Shown here: in pieces, positions 40,226-48,372 of the stretch | How positions within the stretch are numbered: the first letter of the stretch is position 1 | How the letters are laid out: the number at the start of each line of letters is the position of its first letter | From: Coriobacteriia bacterium | Lineage (GTDB): Bacteria > Actinomycetota > Coriobacteriia > Anaerosomatales > Anaerosomataceae | Direction: 5' to 3' | DNA: 64,000 nt | Assembly (NCBI GenBank): GCA_030655755.1 | Contig: JAUSOQ010000057.1 | Span: 28,212 to 92,211, forward strand | Position numbers and translations under genes: made by a program | The notes under the pieces: model-generated | The model's database searches: none | Told to the model about the DNA's origin: nothing | What the model saw: only the letters and a program-made list of their open reading frames with translations

Positions 40226-40816
40226 CTACTGCACGAGCACTTCGGAGGCGGGGTGGTCGCCGATGCGATCGATACGATACTCTCCGTCCTCTAGAACGAA
40301 CGTGTAGGTCGTCTGCTCCTCGGCCACCCGATCAGCGGGTGTTCCTTGCCAAGTCGAGACTACGAGCGTTAGACCATCGTCGGTCTCGAAGGGGACGTAT
40401 GTGTAGGTCACTACATCCTCTTCGATCGTGCCGAGCAAGATGCCGTCTTCAGTCTCTTCCGCCGAGGACACCTCCCCGATGGGGCCACCCATCTCAAGCG
40501 CAGGAGCGACCTCGCGCACGCGTGCTGCGTTGGGCGCGCTCAAGGTGGATGCCAGCAAGTCGGGGTCGGCGAGCATGTACCCGGCGACGAAGTCGGCGAC
40601 TTTTTCGGCCATACGGTGTCCGATCGTGGCGTCGATCGCAGGTGTATCCGCGGAAGGGGCCGGGGCACCGGTGTTCGTGTCGATAGCCGCCGGAGCCAGT
40701 GGCTCCTGACTACCACACGCAGTCAGCAAGATGGCGATTGTGAGCGTGATGAGCGCAAGCAGAACGTTCCGCCGCCGGGGCTTCGGGGCGTCTGTAGGTG
40801 GTGCGGGCTGATGCAT
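40226..40816 (-). CDS. Putative lipoprotein
   Basis: A 196-residue exported protein. The N-terminus has a basic stretch (PKPRRRN), a hydrophobic core and the lipobox LTAC, so it is predicted to be lipid-anchored outside the membrane. An Ala/Pro/Thr-rich spacer follows, then a domain of about 130 residues with alternating beta strands near the end (TYTFVLEDGEYRIDRIG), as in NTF2-like or DUF4878-like lipoproteins. ATG 40816 is preferred over GTG 40828 because GAGG sits within reach. It lies 24 bases downstream of the thioredoxin-like selenoprotein gene, probably the same operon. Confidence 0.7.
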   Translation of the reverse strand: MHQPAPPTDAPKPRRRNVLLALITLTIAILLTACGSQEPLAPAAIDTNTGAPAPSADTPAIDATIGHRMAEKVADFVAGYMLADPDLLASTLSAPNAARVREVAPALEMGGPIGEVSSAEETEDGILLGTIEEDVVTYTYVPFETDDGLTLVVSTWQGTPADRVAEEQTTYTFVLEDGEYRIDRIGDHPASEVLVQ

Positions 40817-40840
40817 GTTGATCCTCACCGATCGGGCGAG

Positions 40841-41239
40841 CTACTCGAGGTTGTCGAGTGTCTCTCTGAGTGCGGACTCGGAGATGAGTCCGACCACGCG
40901 GTCGACCTCCTGTCCGGTGGAGTCGACGAACACGAACGTCGGTACGAACTGCAGTCCGAACTCGTTTGCGAGCGCGATGCCTTCCTTGCTGCTGTCGACG
41001 TCGTACAACTTGAAGACGATGCGGTCCTCATAGTCACCCTTGATCCCGCTCACGACGGGGGCCATCTCTTGGCACGACGGTCAACCCTGTGTGAAGAACT
41101 CGTAGAAGACCGGACGTCCCTCGGTCGAGACTCCTTCGCCAACGGTCTCGAACGTCACGTTCGCGCTCGTGCCGCTGCATCCGGTAAGGAAAGAAAGGGC
41201 GAGAGCGCTCACGAGGAGCAATCCGAGCAGACGTTTCAT
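40841..41239 (-). CDS. Thioredoxin-like lipoprotein, predicted selenoprotein (Sec53)
   Basis: Reading through one in-frame TGA (41081-41083) gives a continuous 132-residue protein. It has a lipoprotein signal (MKRLLGLLLVSALALSFLTGC, Cys21), then a thioredoxin fold: VFYEFFTQG-U-PSCQEMAPVV, the cis-Pro FVPTFVF and a final helix. The TGA sits exactly at the first redox position, giving U53-P-S-C56 in place of CxxC. The two halves are in the same frame and each alone would be non-functional. AAGGA precedes ATG 41239. A possible SECIS hairpin follows the TGA. The gene would act in extracytoplasmic thiol-disulfide chemistry. Confidence 0.8.
41042..41066 (-). promoter_or_regulatory. Candidate SECIS element after the in-frame TGA
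   Basis: Fourteen bases after the TGA, on the minus strand, GAU (41066-41064) pairs with AUC (41044-41042). After a GGCC bulge, CCCGU (41059-41055) pairs with GCGGG (41049-41045) around a CGUGA loop that has G in its second position. Its size and distance resemble bacterial SECIS hairpins, which recruit SelB. The fold was drawn by eye. Confidence 0.4.
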
Positions 41240-41314
41240 GGGCGCATCCTTTCGCAGGTGTAGATCGTGTTCTTCATTCCCGGTGACTGTCCGGTCCAAC
41301 ATTTGGCGGGTACG

Positions 41315-41342
41315 GCAGGACCCGGGTCAACCCGGGTCCTGC
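41315..41342 (-). terminator. Perfect palindrome after hsp20
   Basis: GCAGGACCCGGGT (41315-41327) and ACCCGGGTCCTGC (41330-41342) form a perfect inverted repeat about 25 bases after the hsp20 stop on the minus strand. There is no U-tract. It probably ends the hsp20 transcript and insulates the selenoprotein gene downstream. Confidence 0.6.
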
Positions 41343-41366
41343 AACAACCTTGCCAGTGCTCCGATG

Positions 41367-41837
41367 TCAGTGTCTGGTACCGGCGCCGATAGCGATATGG
41401 TGTGCCATGGGCTCCTCTAGGACACCGGTCTTTGGGATGGTGACCTCAAGCACACCGTTGGTGAACTCCGCGTGGATCGTCGCGGGATCGATGCCCTTTG
41501 GCAGGGCGATCCTCCGTTCGAACGAGCCCCATGAAGACTCCTTCACCACGTAATCCTCATCGCGCGTCTCATGCTCTTCGGTGCGTTCGCCGCTGATGAT
41601 GAGCATGTTGTCGGACACCGAGATATCGATGTCGTCCTGCTTGATGCCGGGCAGTTCTACCCGGACGACCATGTCGCCGTTGCGGTGCATCACGTCCATG
41701 GTCGGGACGAGGAGCTGGTTCTCACTCTCGCGCATGGCCGGACGAAGGGGCGAACGTGGCCAGTCGATGAGTCGATCCATCTCTCTCGGCAGTGCAAGGA
41801 GGTCGACAAAGGGATCCCATCTCACAAGCGATGCCAT
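41367..41837 (-). CDS. Small heat-shock protein, Hsp20 family
   Basis: A 156-residue alpha-crystallin-type holdase. The N-terminal LVRWDPFVDLLALPREMDRL is typical of bacterial Hsp20. The crystallin domain covers about residues 50-140 (RVELPGIKQDDIDISVSDNMLIISGER, then GSFERRIALPKGID). The C-terminal tail has the IPK-type assembly motif (VTIPKTG). The longer open frame upstream is not coding; ATG 41837 follows GGAGG at 8 bases. An inverted repeat in the 5' UTR suggests heat-shock regulation. Confidence 0.92.
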   Translation of the reverse strand: MASLVRWDPFVDLLALPREMDRLIDWPRSPLRPAMRESENQLLVPTMDVMHRNGDMVVRVELPGIKQDDIDISVSDNMLIISGERTEEHETRDEDYVVKESSWGSFERRIALPKGIDPATIHAEFTNGVLEVTIPKTGVLEEPMAHHIAIGAGTRH

Positions 41838-41861
41838 CTCTACCGCCTCCAACGAAGAAGT

Positions 41862-41889
41862 AGCCCTGACGGTAGTGTCTGTCAGGGCT
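41862..41889 (-). promoter_or_regulatory. Inverted repeat in the hsp20 5' UTR (possible heat-shock operator or RNA hairpin)
   Basis: On the minus strand AGCCCTGAC-N10-GTCAGGGCT is a perfect 9-bp inverted repeat between the promoter and the hsp20 start, ending 24 bases before the ATG. The architecture resembles CIRCE (9-9-9), but the sequence is neither CIRCE nor HAIR. Confidence 0.45.
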
Positions 41890-41904
41890 TGCCGCATTAC
41901 GTCA

Positions 41905-41912
41905 TATATATA
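41905..41912 (-). promoter_or_regulatory. hsp20 -10 region
   Basis: TATATATA is the only AT-rich stretch in this gap and gives a good -10 on the minus strand, placing the start about 60 bases before hsp20. The expected -35 position reads GGTCAC, a poor sigma-70 match, so an alternative sigma factor is possible. The rest of the 162-base divergent gap holds no clear nadE promoter. Confidence 0.4.
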
Positions 41913-41999
41913 CCCGCCGTAGAGGCTCAGTGACCCGTCTGTTGCGGTAGACTTTGCGGTATCACGAGAAGCTGCAGCACGTAGCCGGGAAGGCGAACG

Positions 42000-43604
42000 A
42001 TGAGACTCGCACTCGCGCAGGTCGATCCCACGGTCGGTGACATCGAGGGTAACACCGCGCTCGCGCGCGACGCGATCGCGCGTGCCGCCGTCGCAGGGGC
42101 TGACCTGGTGTTGCTTCCTGAGCTGATGCTCACCGGCTATCCACCGGAGGACCTGCTCGCCAAGCCCCATTTCGTGAGTCGTGACCTCGCGGCGCTCGAG
42201 GGGCTTGCGGCGGAGTGTACGGTGCCGGTACTCGTGGGATTCGTCGATCGGGATAAGGCCGGACATCTGTACAACGCAGCAGCTCTTCTCGGCGGAGGTC
42301 GGATCCAGCACGTGTACCACAAGCGCGATCTCCCCAACTATGGTGTCTTCGATGAAGAACGCTATTTCGAGCCAGGCGGACTCGATCTTGTCCTCGAGTT
42401 CGGAGGTAGTAAGGTGGCGCTCACGGTATGTGAGGACATCTGGATCTCTGAGACGGTCTCGCGTCTCGCCGGTGAGGGCGCCCGCCTTGTCTTGAACATC
42501 TCCGCATCTCCGTTCCATGCCGGCAAGGGCGTTGCCCGAGAGGAGATGCTGTGCTCACGCGCTCGCGACAACGGGGTGTGGGTGGCGTACTGCAATCTGG
42601 TCGGTGGGCAGGATGAGCTCGTTTTCGATGGTCGCTCGGCGGTGATCGCTCCTGACGGCACCGTCGTGGGTCGCGCCGCTTCATTCACCGATGACCTTTT
42701 GTTCGTCCAGGTCGATCCGAACGTCGGATCGGCTCCTGAGCAACGTGTCGAGCCGATGGGCGACGCAGATGAGGAGGTCTACGCCGCACTCACGCTCGGT
42801 CTGCGTGACTACATCCACAAGAACGGCTTCAGCGATGTGGTGCTCGGTCTCTCCGGAGGCATCGACTCCGCGCTTACCGCGGCCATCGCTGTCGACGCGC
42901 TCGGCGCGCAGCATGTCCATGGCGCCCTCATGCCGTCGCGGTACTCCTCGGCAGGGAGTATCGAGGATGCGCAAACGCTTGCCGCCATGCTTGGGATCGA
43001 CACACTCCAACTACCTATCGAGGCGCCGTTCAGCGCTCTGCTCGAAACGCTGGAACCTGCGTTCAAAGGACTTGCGACCGATGTGACCGAGGAGAACTTG
43101 CAGGCGCGGGTGCGCGGGACGCTTCTGATGGCGCTTTCCAACAAGTTCGGCTGGCTCGTGCTTGCCACCGGCAACAAGAGTGAGCTCTCGGTCGGTTACT
43201 CCACACTCTACGGCGACATGGTCGGCGGTTTTGCGCCACTCAAAGATGTCTTCAAGACGCGTGTCTACCGTCTTGCGCGTTGGCGCAACTCGCTCGGCCA
43301 GGTGATTCCGGATGCGTCCATCACCAAGCCCCCCTCTGCAGAGCTGCGCGCCGACCAGGTGGATCAGGACAGTCTGCCGCCCTATGACGTGCTGGACGAG
43401 GTGCTTACCTCCTACGTGGAGCTGGATCGGAGCCCCGAAGACATTGTTGCGGACGGACACGACCCTGCGCTCGTGGCGCGTGTGATCCGCATGGTCGACG
43501 CCGCCGAGTACAAGCGCCGACAGGGTCCGCTCGGCATCAAGATATCGCCCAAGGCGTTCGGCAAGGATCGCCGTGTCCCGGTGACGAACCGCTTCGGTGG
43601 GTGA
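42000..43604 (+). CDS. nadE: Glutamine-dependent NAD+ synthetase
   Basis: A 534-residue two-domain enzyme. The N-terminal nitrilase-like glutaminase has its Glu-Lys-Cys triad in LLPELMLTGYPPEDL, YHKRDLPNYGVFDE and LTVCEDIW. The C-terminal synthetase has the ATP P-loop LGLSGGIDSALTAA near residue 282 and ATGNKSELSVGYSTLYGD near 395. It amidates deamido-NAD+ in the last step of NAD synthesis. The ATG follows GGGAAGG. The GNAT gene starts 1 base after its stop. Confidence 0.95.
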   Translation: MRLALAQVDPTVGDIEGNTALARDAIARAAVAGADLVLLPELMLTGYPPEDLLAKPHFVSRDLAALEGLAAECTVPVLVGFVDRDKAGHLYNAAALLGGGRIQHVYHKRDLPNYGVFDEERYFEPGGLDLVLEFGGSKVALTVCEDIWISETVSRLAGEGARLVLNISASPFHAGKGVAREEMLCSRARDNGVWVAYCNLVGGQDELVFDGRSAVIAPDGTVVGRAASFTDDLLFVQVDPNVGSAPEQRVEPMGDADEEVYAALTLGLRDYIHKNGFSDVVLGLSGGIDSALTAAIAVDALGAQHVHGALMPSRYSSAGSIEDAQTLAAMLGIDTLQLPIEAPFSALLETLEPAFKGLATDVTEENLQARVRGTLLMALSNKFGWLVLATGNKSELSVGYSTLYGDMVGGFAPLKDVFKTRVYRLARWRNSLGQVIPDASITKPPSAELRADQVDQDSLPPYDVLDEVLTSYVELDRSPEDIVADGHDPALVARVIRMVDAAEYKRRQGPLGIKISPKAFGKDRRVPVTNRFGG

Positions 43605-43605
43605 C

Positions 43606-44073
43606 ATGTCCGACATGGCGTTCGAGTGGATCGAGACCAGCGATCCGCGTATGGCCGAGGTCAGCGAGCTGCGTTATGTGACTCTGTTCGAGCCCTTCGG
43701 CGTACCTCGCTGCGAGACGTGGAACGATGACATCCCGGGGATCCATCACCTGATCGTCACGGTCGATGGACGCGTCAGCGGCTACGCTTGCTTGATCGTT
43801 GCGGGTGAGTCGGGGCAGGTCAGACAGGTGTGCGTCCTGCCGGCGCTTCGTGGCGCGGGTCTTGGCCGGGGACTGATGACTGAAGTCGTCGCGCACGCGC
43901 AGCGACTCGGCCTGAGCCTTGCATGGCTGAACGCCCGCACCACGGTCGAGGACTTCTACCGTCGGCTCGGGTGGGTGACCACGAGCGGGGAGTTCCCCTT
44001 CGGGCGTACCGGGGTGCCGCATGTGCGTATGGAACATCCGCTGCATACACAGCCCGCGAAAAGTGGCGCGTAG
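43606..44073 (+). CDS. GNAT-family acetyltransferase
   Basis: A 155-residue GNAT protein. The acetyl-CoA-binding motif A is VRQVCVLPALRGAGLGRGLMTEVVAHA (residues about 73-99), followed by WLNARTTVEDFYRRLGW, the usual motif B. It resembles ElaA/YjcF-type acetyltransferases. ATG 43606 is one base after the nadE stop; a GTG at 43597 is less likely. Substrate unknown. Confidence 0.85.
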   Translation: MSDMAFEWIETSDPRMAEVSELRYVTLFEPFGVPRCETWNDDIPGIHHLIVTVDGRVSGYACLIVAGESGQVRQVCVLPALRGAGLGRGLMTEVVAHAQRLGLSLAWLNARTTVEDFYRRLGWVTTSGEFPFGRTGVPHVRMEHPLHTQPAKSGA

Positions 44074-44100
44074 GTCCATATTGGCCTAACCTAGTTGGTG

Positions 44101-44106
44101 CATAAT
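44101..44106 (+). promoter_or_regulatory. Candidate -10 of the aldolase gene
   Basis: CATAAT lies 26 bases before the aldolase ATG in a locally AT-rich stretch. TTGGCC at 44081-44086 is only 14 bases upstream, too close for a standard -35. Promoter assignment is weak but the position fits the start of a new operon. Confidence 0.35.
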
Positions 44107-44132
44107 CGACCGTGTTTGACTGGGGAGGAACC

Positions 44133-45092
44133 ATGCCGAGCATCACCCGTGAACAGGTCCGCGTGCCGGCCGACGTGCCCGCAGGCGCGCGCGAGACCTA
44201 CATCGACAACTACATGGCAGCGACTCGCGGTACAGGCAGGCTGATGCTGTTCGCCTGCGATCAGAAGATCGAGCACCTCAATGATGACTTCTATGGTGAG
44301 GGCATTGCCGCCGAGGACAACGAGCCCGAGCACCTGTTCCGCATCGGCTCGCAGGGCGTGTGCGGGGTGCTTGCAGGCCAGCGTGGCCTGATCTCCAAGT
44401 ACGCGCTTGACTACCCCGGCATCAACTATCTGGTGAAGATGAACAGCAAGACCCATCTGATCAAGACGTCCGCGAGTGACCCCGCCAAGCATCAGGACGA
44501 CCCCTACAGCCCGCAACTCTACGACATCCAGACCGTGCTCGACCTGAGTGACAATGGTGTCAATGCGGTAGCCGTGGGCTACACGATCTATCTCGGCTCG
44601 GAGTACGAATCGCAGATGATGATGGAAGCGGGGCAGCTCATCGCCGACGCGCACTCCGTCGGCCTACTCGTGGTGCTCTGGATCTACCCACGCGGCAAGG
44701 CCGTCAAAGATGAGAAGGACGCGCACCTCATCGCGGGCGCAGCGGGTACCGCGCTGTGTCTCGGAGCCGACTTCGTCAAAGTGAACCCGCCGAAGAGTGA
44801 CGATGCGAAGTCATCTGCCGAGAAGCTCGTTGAGGTGTCGAGTGCTGCCGGTCGCACGGGACTCGTCTGTGCGGGTGGCTCGACGGTCGCAGCGGACAAG
44901 TTCCTCACCCAGCTGTGGGAACAGATCCACATCGGCGGCGCGAAGGGCAATGCGACCGGTCGCAACATCCACCAGCGCTCGCTCGATGAGGCTGTCCGTC
45001 TGACGAAGGCGATCTCGGCCATCACGCTCGCTGACTGGAGCGTTGAAGACGCTCTCGCGGTGTTCAATGGCGAGAAGGACTTCACGTTCTAG
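44133..45092 (+). CDS. Class I fructose-bisphosphate aldolase, archaeal/DhnA type
   Basis: A 319-residue protein of the DeoC/FbaB (DhnA-type) aldolase family. LMLFACDQKIEHLNDDF near the N-terminus and the Schiff-base lysine in GADFVKVNPP near residue 220 are visible. A C-terminal phosphate-binding VCAGGSTV and IGGAKGNATGRNIHQR follow. It cleaves or forms fructose 1,6-bisphosphate; some relatives act on other phosphoketoses. GGGGAGGAA gives the start at ATG 44133. It is followed by a terminator. Confidence 0.85.
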   Translation: MPSITREQVRVPADVPAGARETYIDNYMAATRGTGRLMLFACDQKIEHLNDDFYGEGIAAEDNEPEHLFRIGSQGVCGVLAGQRGLISKYALDYPGINYLVKMNSKTHLIKTSASDPAKHQDDPYSPQLYDIQTVLDLSDNGVNAVAVGYTIYLGSEYESQMMMEAGQLIADAHSVGLLVVLWIYPRGKAVKDEKDAHLIAGAAGTALCLGADFVKVNPPKSDDAKSSAEKLVEVSSAAGRTGLVCAGGSTVAADKFLTQLWEQIHIGGAKGNATGRNIHQRSLDEAVRLTKAISAITLADWSVEDALAVFNGEKDFTF

Positions 45093-45117
45093 CCACTTAC
45101 TGCTACCGTTCAACCGA

Positions 45118-45150
45118 CGCGGCATCGCTCTCGTAGCGGTGCCGCGTTAT
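45118..45150 (+). terminator. Terminator after the aldolase gene
   Basis: CGCGGCATCGCT (45118-45129) pairs with AGCGGTGCCGCG (45135-45146), one G-U pair, loop CTCGT, followed by TTAT. It separates the aldolase from accD. CCTATA just after it may belong to an accD promoter. Confidence 0.65.
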
Positions 45151-45190
45151 CCTATAGGCCCAACGTTACTTACAAAGACATGGGAGTTCC

Positions 45191-46114
45191 ATGCCGATCT
45201 CTGACTGGTTCAAGGCACGGGAGGGTCGGAAGTATACGACGACCTCGGCCGACGCCCCGGGCGACCTGCCTGACGGCGTCTGGGTCAAGTGTCCCTCGTG
45301 CAAGCACACGCTGTATCAGGGTGATCTGGACCGCGTCGCTGACGTGTGCCTACACTGCGGCCACCACTTCGATATCGACGCGCCGAGACGCATCGAGCTG
45401 CTCGTCGATGAGGGCACGTTCGAAGAGACCGAAGCGGGGCTGACCTCGGTCGACCCGCTGCGCTTCAATGCGGCCAAGCCCTACACCGAGAGTCTTGCGA
45501 AGGCGAAAGCCGCCTCGGGCCTGCCTGAGGCGATCGTGACCGGACGGGCGCTTGTAGGTGGCCATCCTGTCGTGCTCGGCGTGTTGGACTTTCGTTTCAT
45601 CGCCGGGTCCATGGGTTCGGCCGTCGGTGAGAAGATCGCCCGTGCGTTCAGGTTGGCCAAGCGCGAGGATCGCGCAGTCATCATGGTGACCCGCTCCGGC
45701 GGCGCCCGCATGCAGGAGGGGATGCTCTCGCTCATGCAGATGGCGAAGACCGCTGCCGAGGTCGGCAGGCTCGCCAGCGCGGGGCTGCCCTACATCTCGG
45801 TACTCGCGAATCCCACGATGGGCGGCGTCACCGCAAGTTTTGCCGTCCTCGCCGACGTCATCTTCGCCGAGCCGGGTGCACTGGTCGGCTTCGCCGGGCA
45901 GCGCATCATCGAGCAGACGATCCACCAGAGCCTGCCGAAGAACTTCCGGACCGCCGAGTATTTCGAGGAGTACGGAATGCTCGACGCGGTCGTGCCGCGC
46001 GGCGAACTCACGACGACGATCGCTCTCACGCTCGACTACCTTGCCGGTGCAGGTGTTCCCGCTGCGGCCGAAGGCGCCGCATGCCGGATCGTGTCTGCAG
46101 GAGGTGAGACGTGA
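45191..46114 (+). CDS. accD: Acetyl-CoA carboxylase carboxyltransferase beta subunit
   Basis: A 307-residue AccD of the heteromeric bacterial type. The N-terminal zinc ribbon (CPSC near residue 35, CLHC near 57) is intact. The crotonase-fold domain has SGGARMQEGMLSLMQMAKT and NPTMGGVTASFA. With AccA it transfers carboxyl from biotin to acetyl-CoA. Actinobacteria with mycolate metabolism normally use fused AccD types, so this bacterial accD-accA pair argues for a different lineage. Its TGA overlaps the accA ATG by one base. Confidence 0.95.
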   Translation: MPISDWFKAREGRKYTTTSADAPGDLPDGVWVKCPSCKHTLYQGDLDRVADVCLHCGHHFDIDAPRRIELLVDEGTFEETEAGLTSVDPLRFNAAKPYTESLAKAKAASGLPEAIVTGRALVGGHPVVLGVLDFRFIAGSMGSAVGEKIARAFRLAKREDRAVIMVTRSGGARMQEGMLSLMQMAKTAAEVGRLASAGLPYISVLANPTMGGVTASFAVLADVIFAEPGALVGFAGQRIIEQTIHQSLPKNFRTAEYFEEYGMLDAVVPRGELTTTIALTLDYLAGAGVPAAAEGAACRIVSAGGET

Positions 46115-47070
46115 TGGCCCGCTTCGTGATGGAGTTCGAGCGTCCGCTCGCCGAACTCGAAGAGAAGCTCGCTGAACTCAAGCGTCTCGACATCGCTGTG
46201 ACGCCTGAACTCGCCGACGAGATCAGCGGTCTTGAGGCGGAGATCGAGAAGTTGCATGAGACACTCTATGCCGCGCTCTCGCCGTGGGAGAAGGTGCAGG
46301 TCTCGCGTCACCCCGAGCGTCCCAAGACGCAAGACTACGTCGAGATGCTCTTCGACGACGTCATCGAGTTGCACGGTGATCGTGCGTTCGGTGATGACGA
46401 GGCGATCATGACCGCTCTTGCTACGCTGGACGGGCGGCGCTGCATGGTCATCGGCCATCGCAAAGGCAAGAACACGAAAGAGAACATCAAGCGCAACTTC
46501 GGCAGTCCGCATCCTGAGGGATTCCGTAAGGCGCGTCGGGCGATGAAACTTGCCGAGAAGTTCGGTCTACCGGTCGTGACGTTCATCGACACCCAGGGTG
46601 CGTTCCCCGGTCTTGAAGCCGAGCAGCGTGGTCAGGCGTGGGCGATCGCCGAGAACCTCGCCACCCTCGCTTCGCTACGGACTCCGGTCATCGCGGTGGG
46701 TATCGGCGAAGGAGGCAGTGGGGGCGCGCTCGCCATTGGCTTCGGCGATCGCCTCATCATGCTCGAGAACGCGTACTACTCGGTCATCACACCGGAGGCG
46801 TGCGCCTCGATTATCTTCAAGGACGCGACGCGCGCGCCCGAGGCCGCACCGTGTCTTGCGATGACCGCCGACGACCTGATGCGCCTGGGTCTTGCAGATG
46901 AGATCATCCGCGAGCCGCGTGGCGGCGCACACCGCGATCCTGCGAGTGTCTTCGCGAGTGTAGCGCGAGTCGTGGGCGAAGCGCTGGGGCAGCTTGCCGG
47001 GGTACCACTTGATGAACTGGTGGAGGAACGCCACCGACGGCTAGAGGCGATCGGGGTGTACGACGAGTAG
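46114..47070 (+). CDS. accA: Acetyl-CoA carboxylase carboxyltransferase alpha subunit
   Basis: A 318-residue AccA. It has an N-terminal coiled-coil/helical part (ELEEKLAELKRLD) and then GDRAFGDDEAIM, KNTKENIKRNFGSPHPEG and GEGGSGGALAIGFGD, the acetyl-CoA and carboxybiotin-binding elements. ATG 46114 is chosen over GTG 46111 because AGGAGGTG (46099-46106) is better spaced. accB and accC are not in the window. Confidence 0.95.
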   Translation: MARFVMEFERPLAELEEKLAELKRLDIAVTPELADEISGLEAEIEKLHETLYAALSPWEKVQVSRHPERPKTQDYVEMLFDDVIELHGDRAFGDDEAIMTALATLDGRRCMVIGHRKGKNTKENIKRNFGSPHPEGFRKARRAMKLAEKFGLPVVTFIDTQGAFPGLEAEQRGQAWAIAENLATLASLRTPVIAVGIGEGGSGGALAIGFGDRLIMLENAYYSVITPEACASIIFKDATRAPEAAPCLAMTADDLMRLGLADEIIREPRGGAHRDPASVFASVARVVGEALGQLAGVPLDELVEERHRRLEAIGVYDE

Positions 47071-47112
47071 CGAGAGAGCGCAAGAGCCGGCAGTCGAGGT
47101 CAGGGGGACTCT

Positions 47113-48363
47113 GTGAGTAAAGGGAGATCGATCAAGCGCGTGGGCATGCTTTTCTCGGGCGGTCCCGCGCCCGCTGCGAACGCTGTCATATCGGCAGCGG
47201 CTCTGAGTTTCCGCAACAGCGGCATCCAGGTCTTGGGCTTTCTCGACGGCTATGAGAACCTCGAGAGATACTCGCCGCAACGTCCGCTCGTCAAGGGCGA
47301 GGACTACGTGTGCCTGTCGGTGGACGATGTGTCGGGCATCCGTAACCGCAAGAGCATCATCCTGCGCACGTCGCGCGCGAATCCCGGCAAGCAGATCTCG
47401 ACTCTGGAGGACCTGGCCGACCCGGCGAAGAACGCGAAGCTCATGGCAGTCTACCGCGGCTTCGAGTCCTTGGACATCGACGGACTGGTTTCCATCGGCG
47501 GTGACGACACGCTGAAGACGGCGAACTATATCCTGCGCATGCAAGACGTGGTTCCGGGTCTCCGGCCGATCTCGGTCATCCATCTGCCCAAGACCATTGA
47601 CAATGACTACTACGGGATCGACTGGACGTTTGGCTTCACCTCGGCGGCCGATTTCGCCGCGAAGGAGATCAAGAACATCTCGGCCGATGCGCGTTCCACA
47701 AAAAGCTGGTACATCCTCGAGGTCATGGGGCGCAAGGCGGGCTGGCTGACGTACGCCGCCGGGATCGCGGGAGAGGCGACGCGCATGATCTCGGTCGAGG
47801 ACTGCATCGATGGCGTTTTCGACCTGGATACCTGGGCCGATGAGCTGGTTGAGCTGATGCTCAATCGAGCCGCAGATAGACGCGAGTACGGCATCATCTG
47901 CGTGGCCGAAGGGCTTGCGGAGCATCTGCCGCCTGGTCAACGTCCTCAGATGGGCACCGATGAGCACGGCAATCCGGTCCTCGGCTCCGTGAAGATCTGC
48001 GAGTCGCTCGCCAAGGCGATGGAGCAGGTCTATCAGGACAGGACGGGGGAGAAGATCCGCGTGCGTAGCAAGCAGATCGGCTACGAGACCCGGTGCACCG
48101 AGCCTGTGGCCTTCGACGTGATGCTCGGCAGCCAGCTTGGCGTCGGTGCGCATGGGGCGATGGTCACAGAGGGCCTCACCGGGCACATGGTCTCGGTGAA
48201 GAATCAGATGGAGCTGGTCTACGTACCCTTCGGTGACCTGGTCGATCCTGCCACGCTCAAGACGCGTATCCGGTTCATAGAGCGTGATTCCGACTTCTAC
48301 AGACTCGCACGCGCTCTTGAGTACCAGCAGAACGGACAGAAACGTTCGGGCTGCAATGACTGA
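47113..48363 (+). CDS. pfp: 6-Phosphofructokinase, predicted PPi-dependent
   Basis: A 416-residue PFK. The donor-site motif GGDDT (residues 129-133) has Asp where ATP enzymes have Gly, and PKTIDND (159-165) carries the Lys typical of pyrophosphate-using enzymes. The early loop reads GGPAPAAN. MGRKAGWLTYAAGIAG is the substrate site. PPi use is inferred from these residues. The GTG start follows CAGGGGG. With the aldolase upstream it suggests a reversible PPi-linked glycolytic step. Confidence 0.85.
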   Translation: MSKGRSIKRVGMLFSGGPAPAANAVISAAALSFRNSGIQVLGFLDGYENLERYSPQRPLVKGEDYVCLSVDDVSGIRNRKSIILRTSRANPGKQISTLEDLADPAKNAKLMAVYRGFESLDIDGLVSIGGDDTLKTANYILRMQDVVPGLRPISVIHLPKTIDNDYYGIDWTFGFTSAADFAAKEIKNISADARSTKSWYILEVMGRKAGWLTYAAGIAGEATRMISVEDCIDGVFDLDTWADELVELMLNRAADRREYGIICVAEGLAEHLPPGQRPQMGTDEHGNPVLGSVKICESLAKAMEQVYQDRTGEKIRVRSKQIGYETRCTEPVAFDVMLGSQLGVGAHGAMVTEGLTGHMVSVKNQMELVYVPFGDLVDPATLKTRIRFIERDSDFYRLARALEYQQNGQKRSGCND

Positions 48364-48372
48364 CGGGATGAC

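Noticed and set aside
41081..41083. The TGA in the thioredoxin-like gene as a plain nonsense mutation or pseudogene
   Set aside because: Both halves stay in frame, the fold is otherwise intact, and TGA falls exactly on the redox cysteine; a random stop would rarely do so. It cannot be excluded without the Sec machinery.
41838..42518. Long minus-strand frame extending hsp20 upstream into nadE
   Set aside because: The extension is antisense to nadE and unlike Hsp20; ATG 41837 has GGAGG at normal distance.
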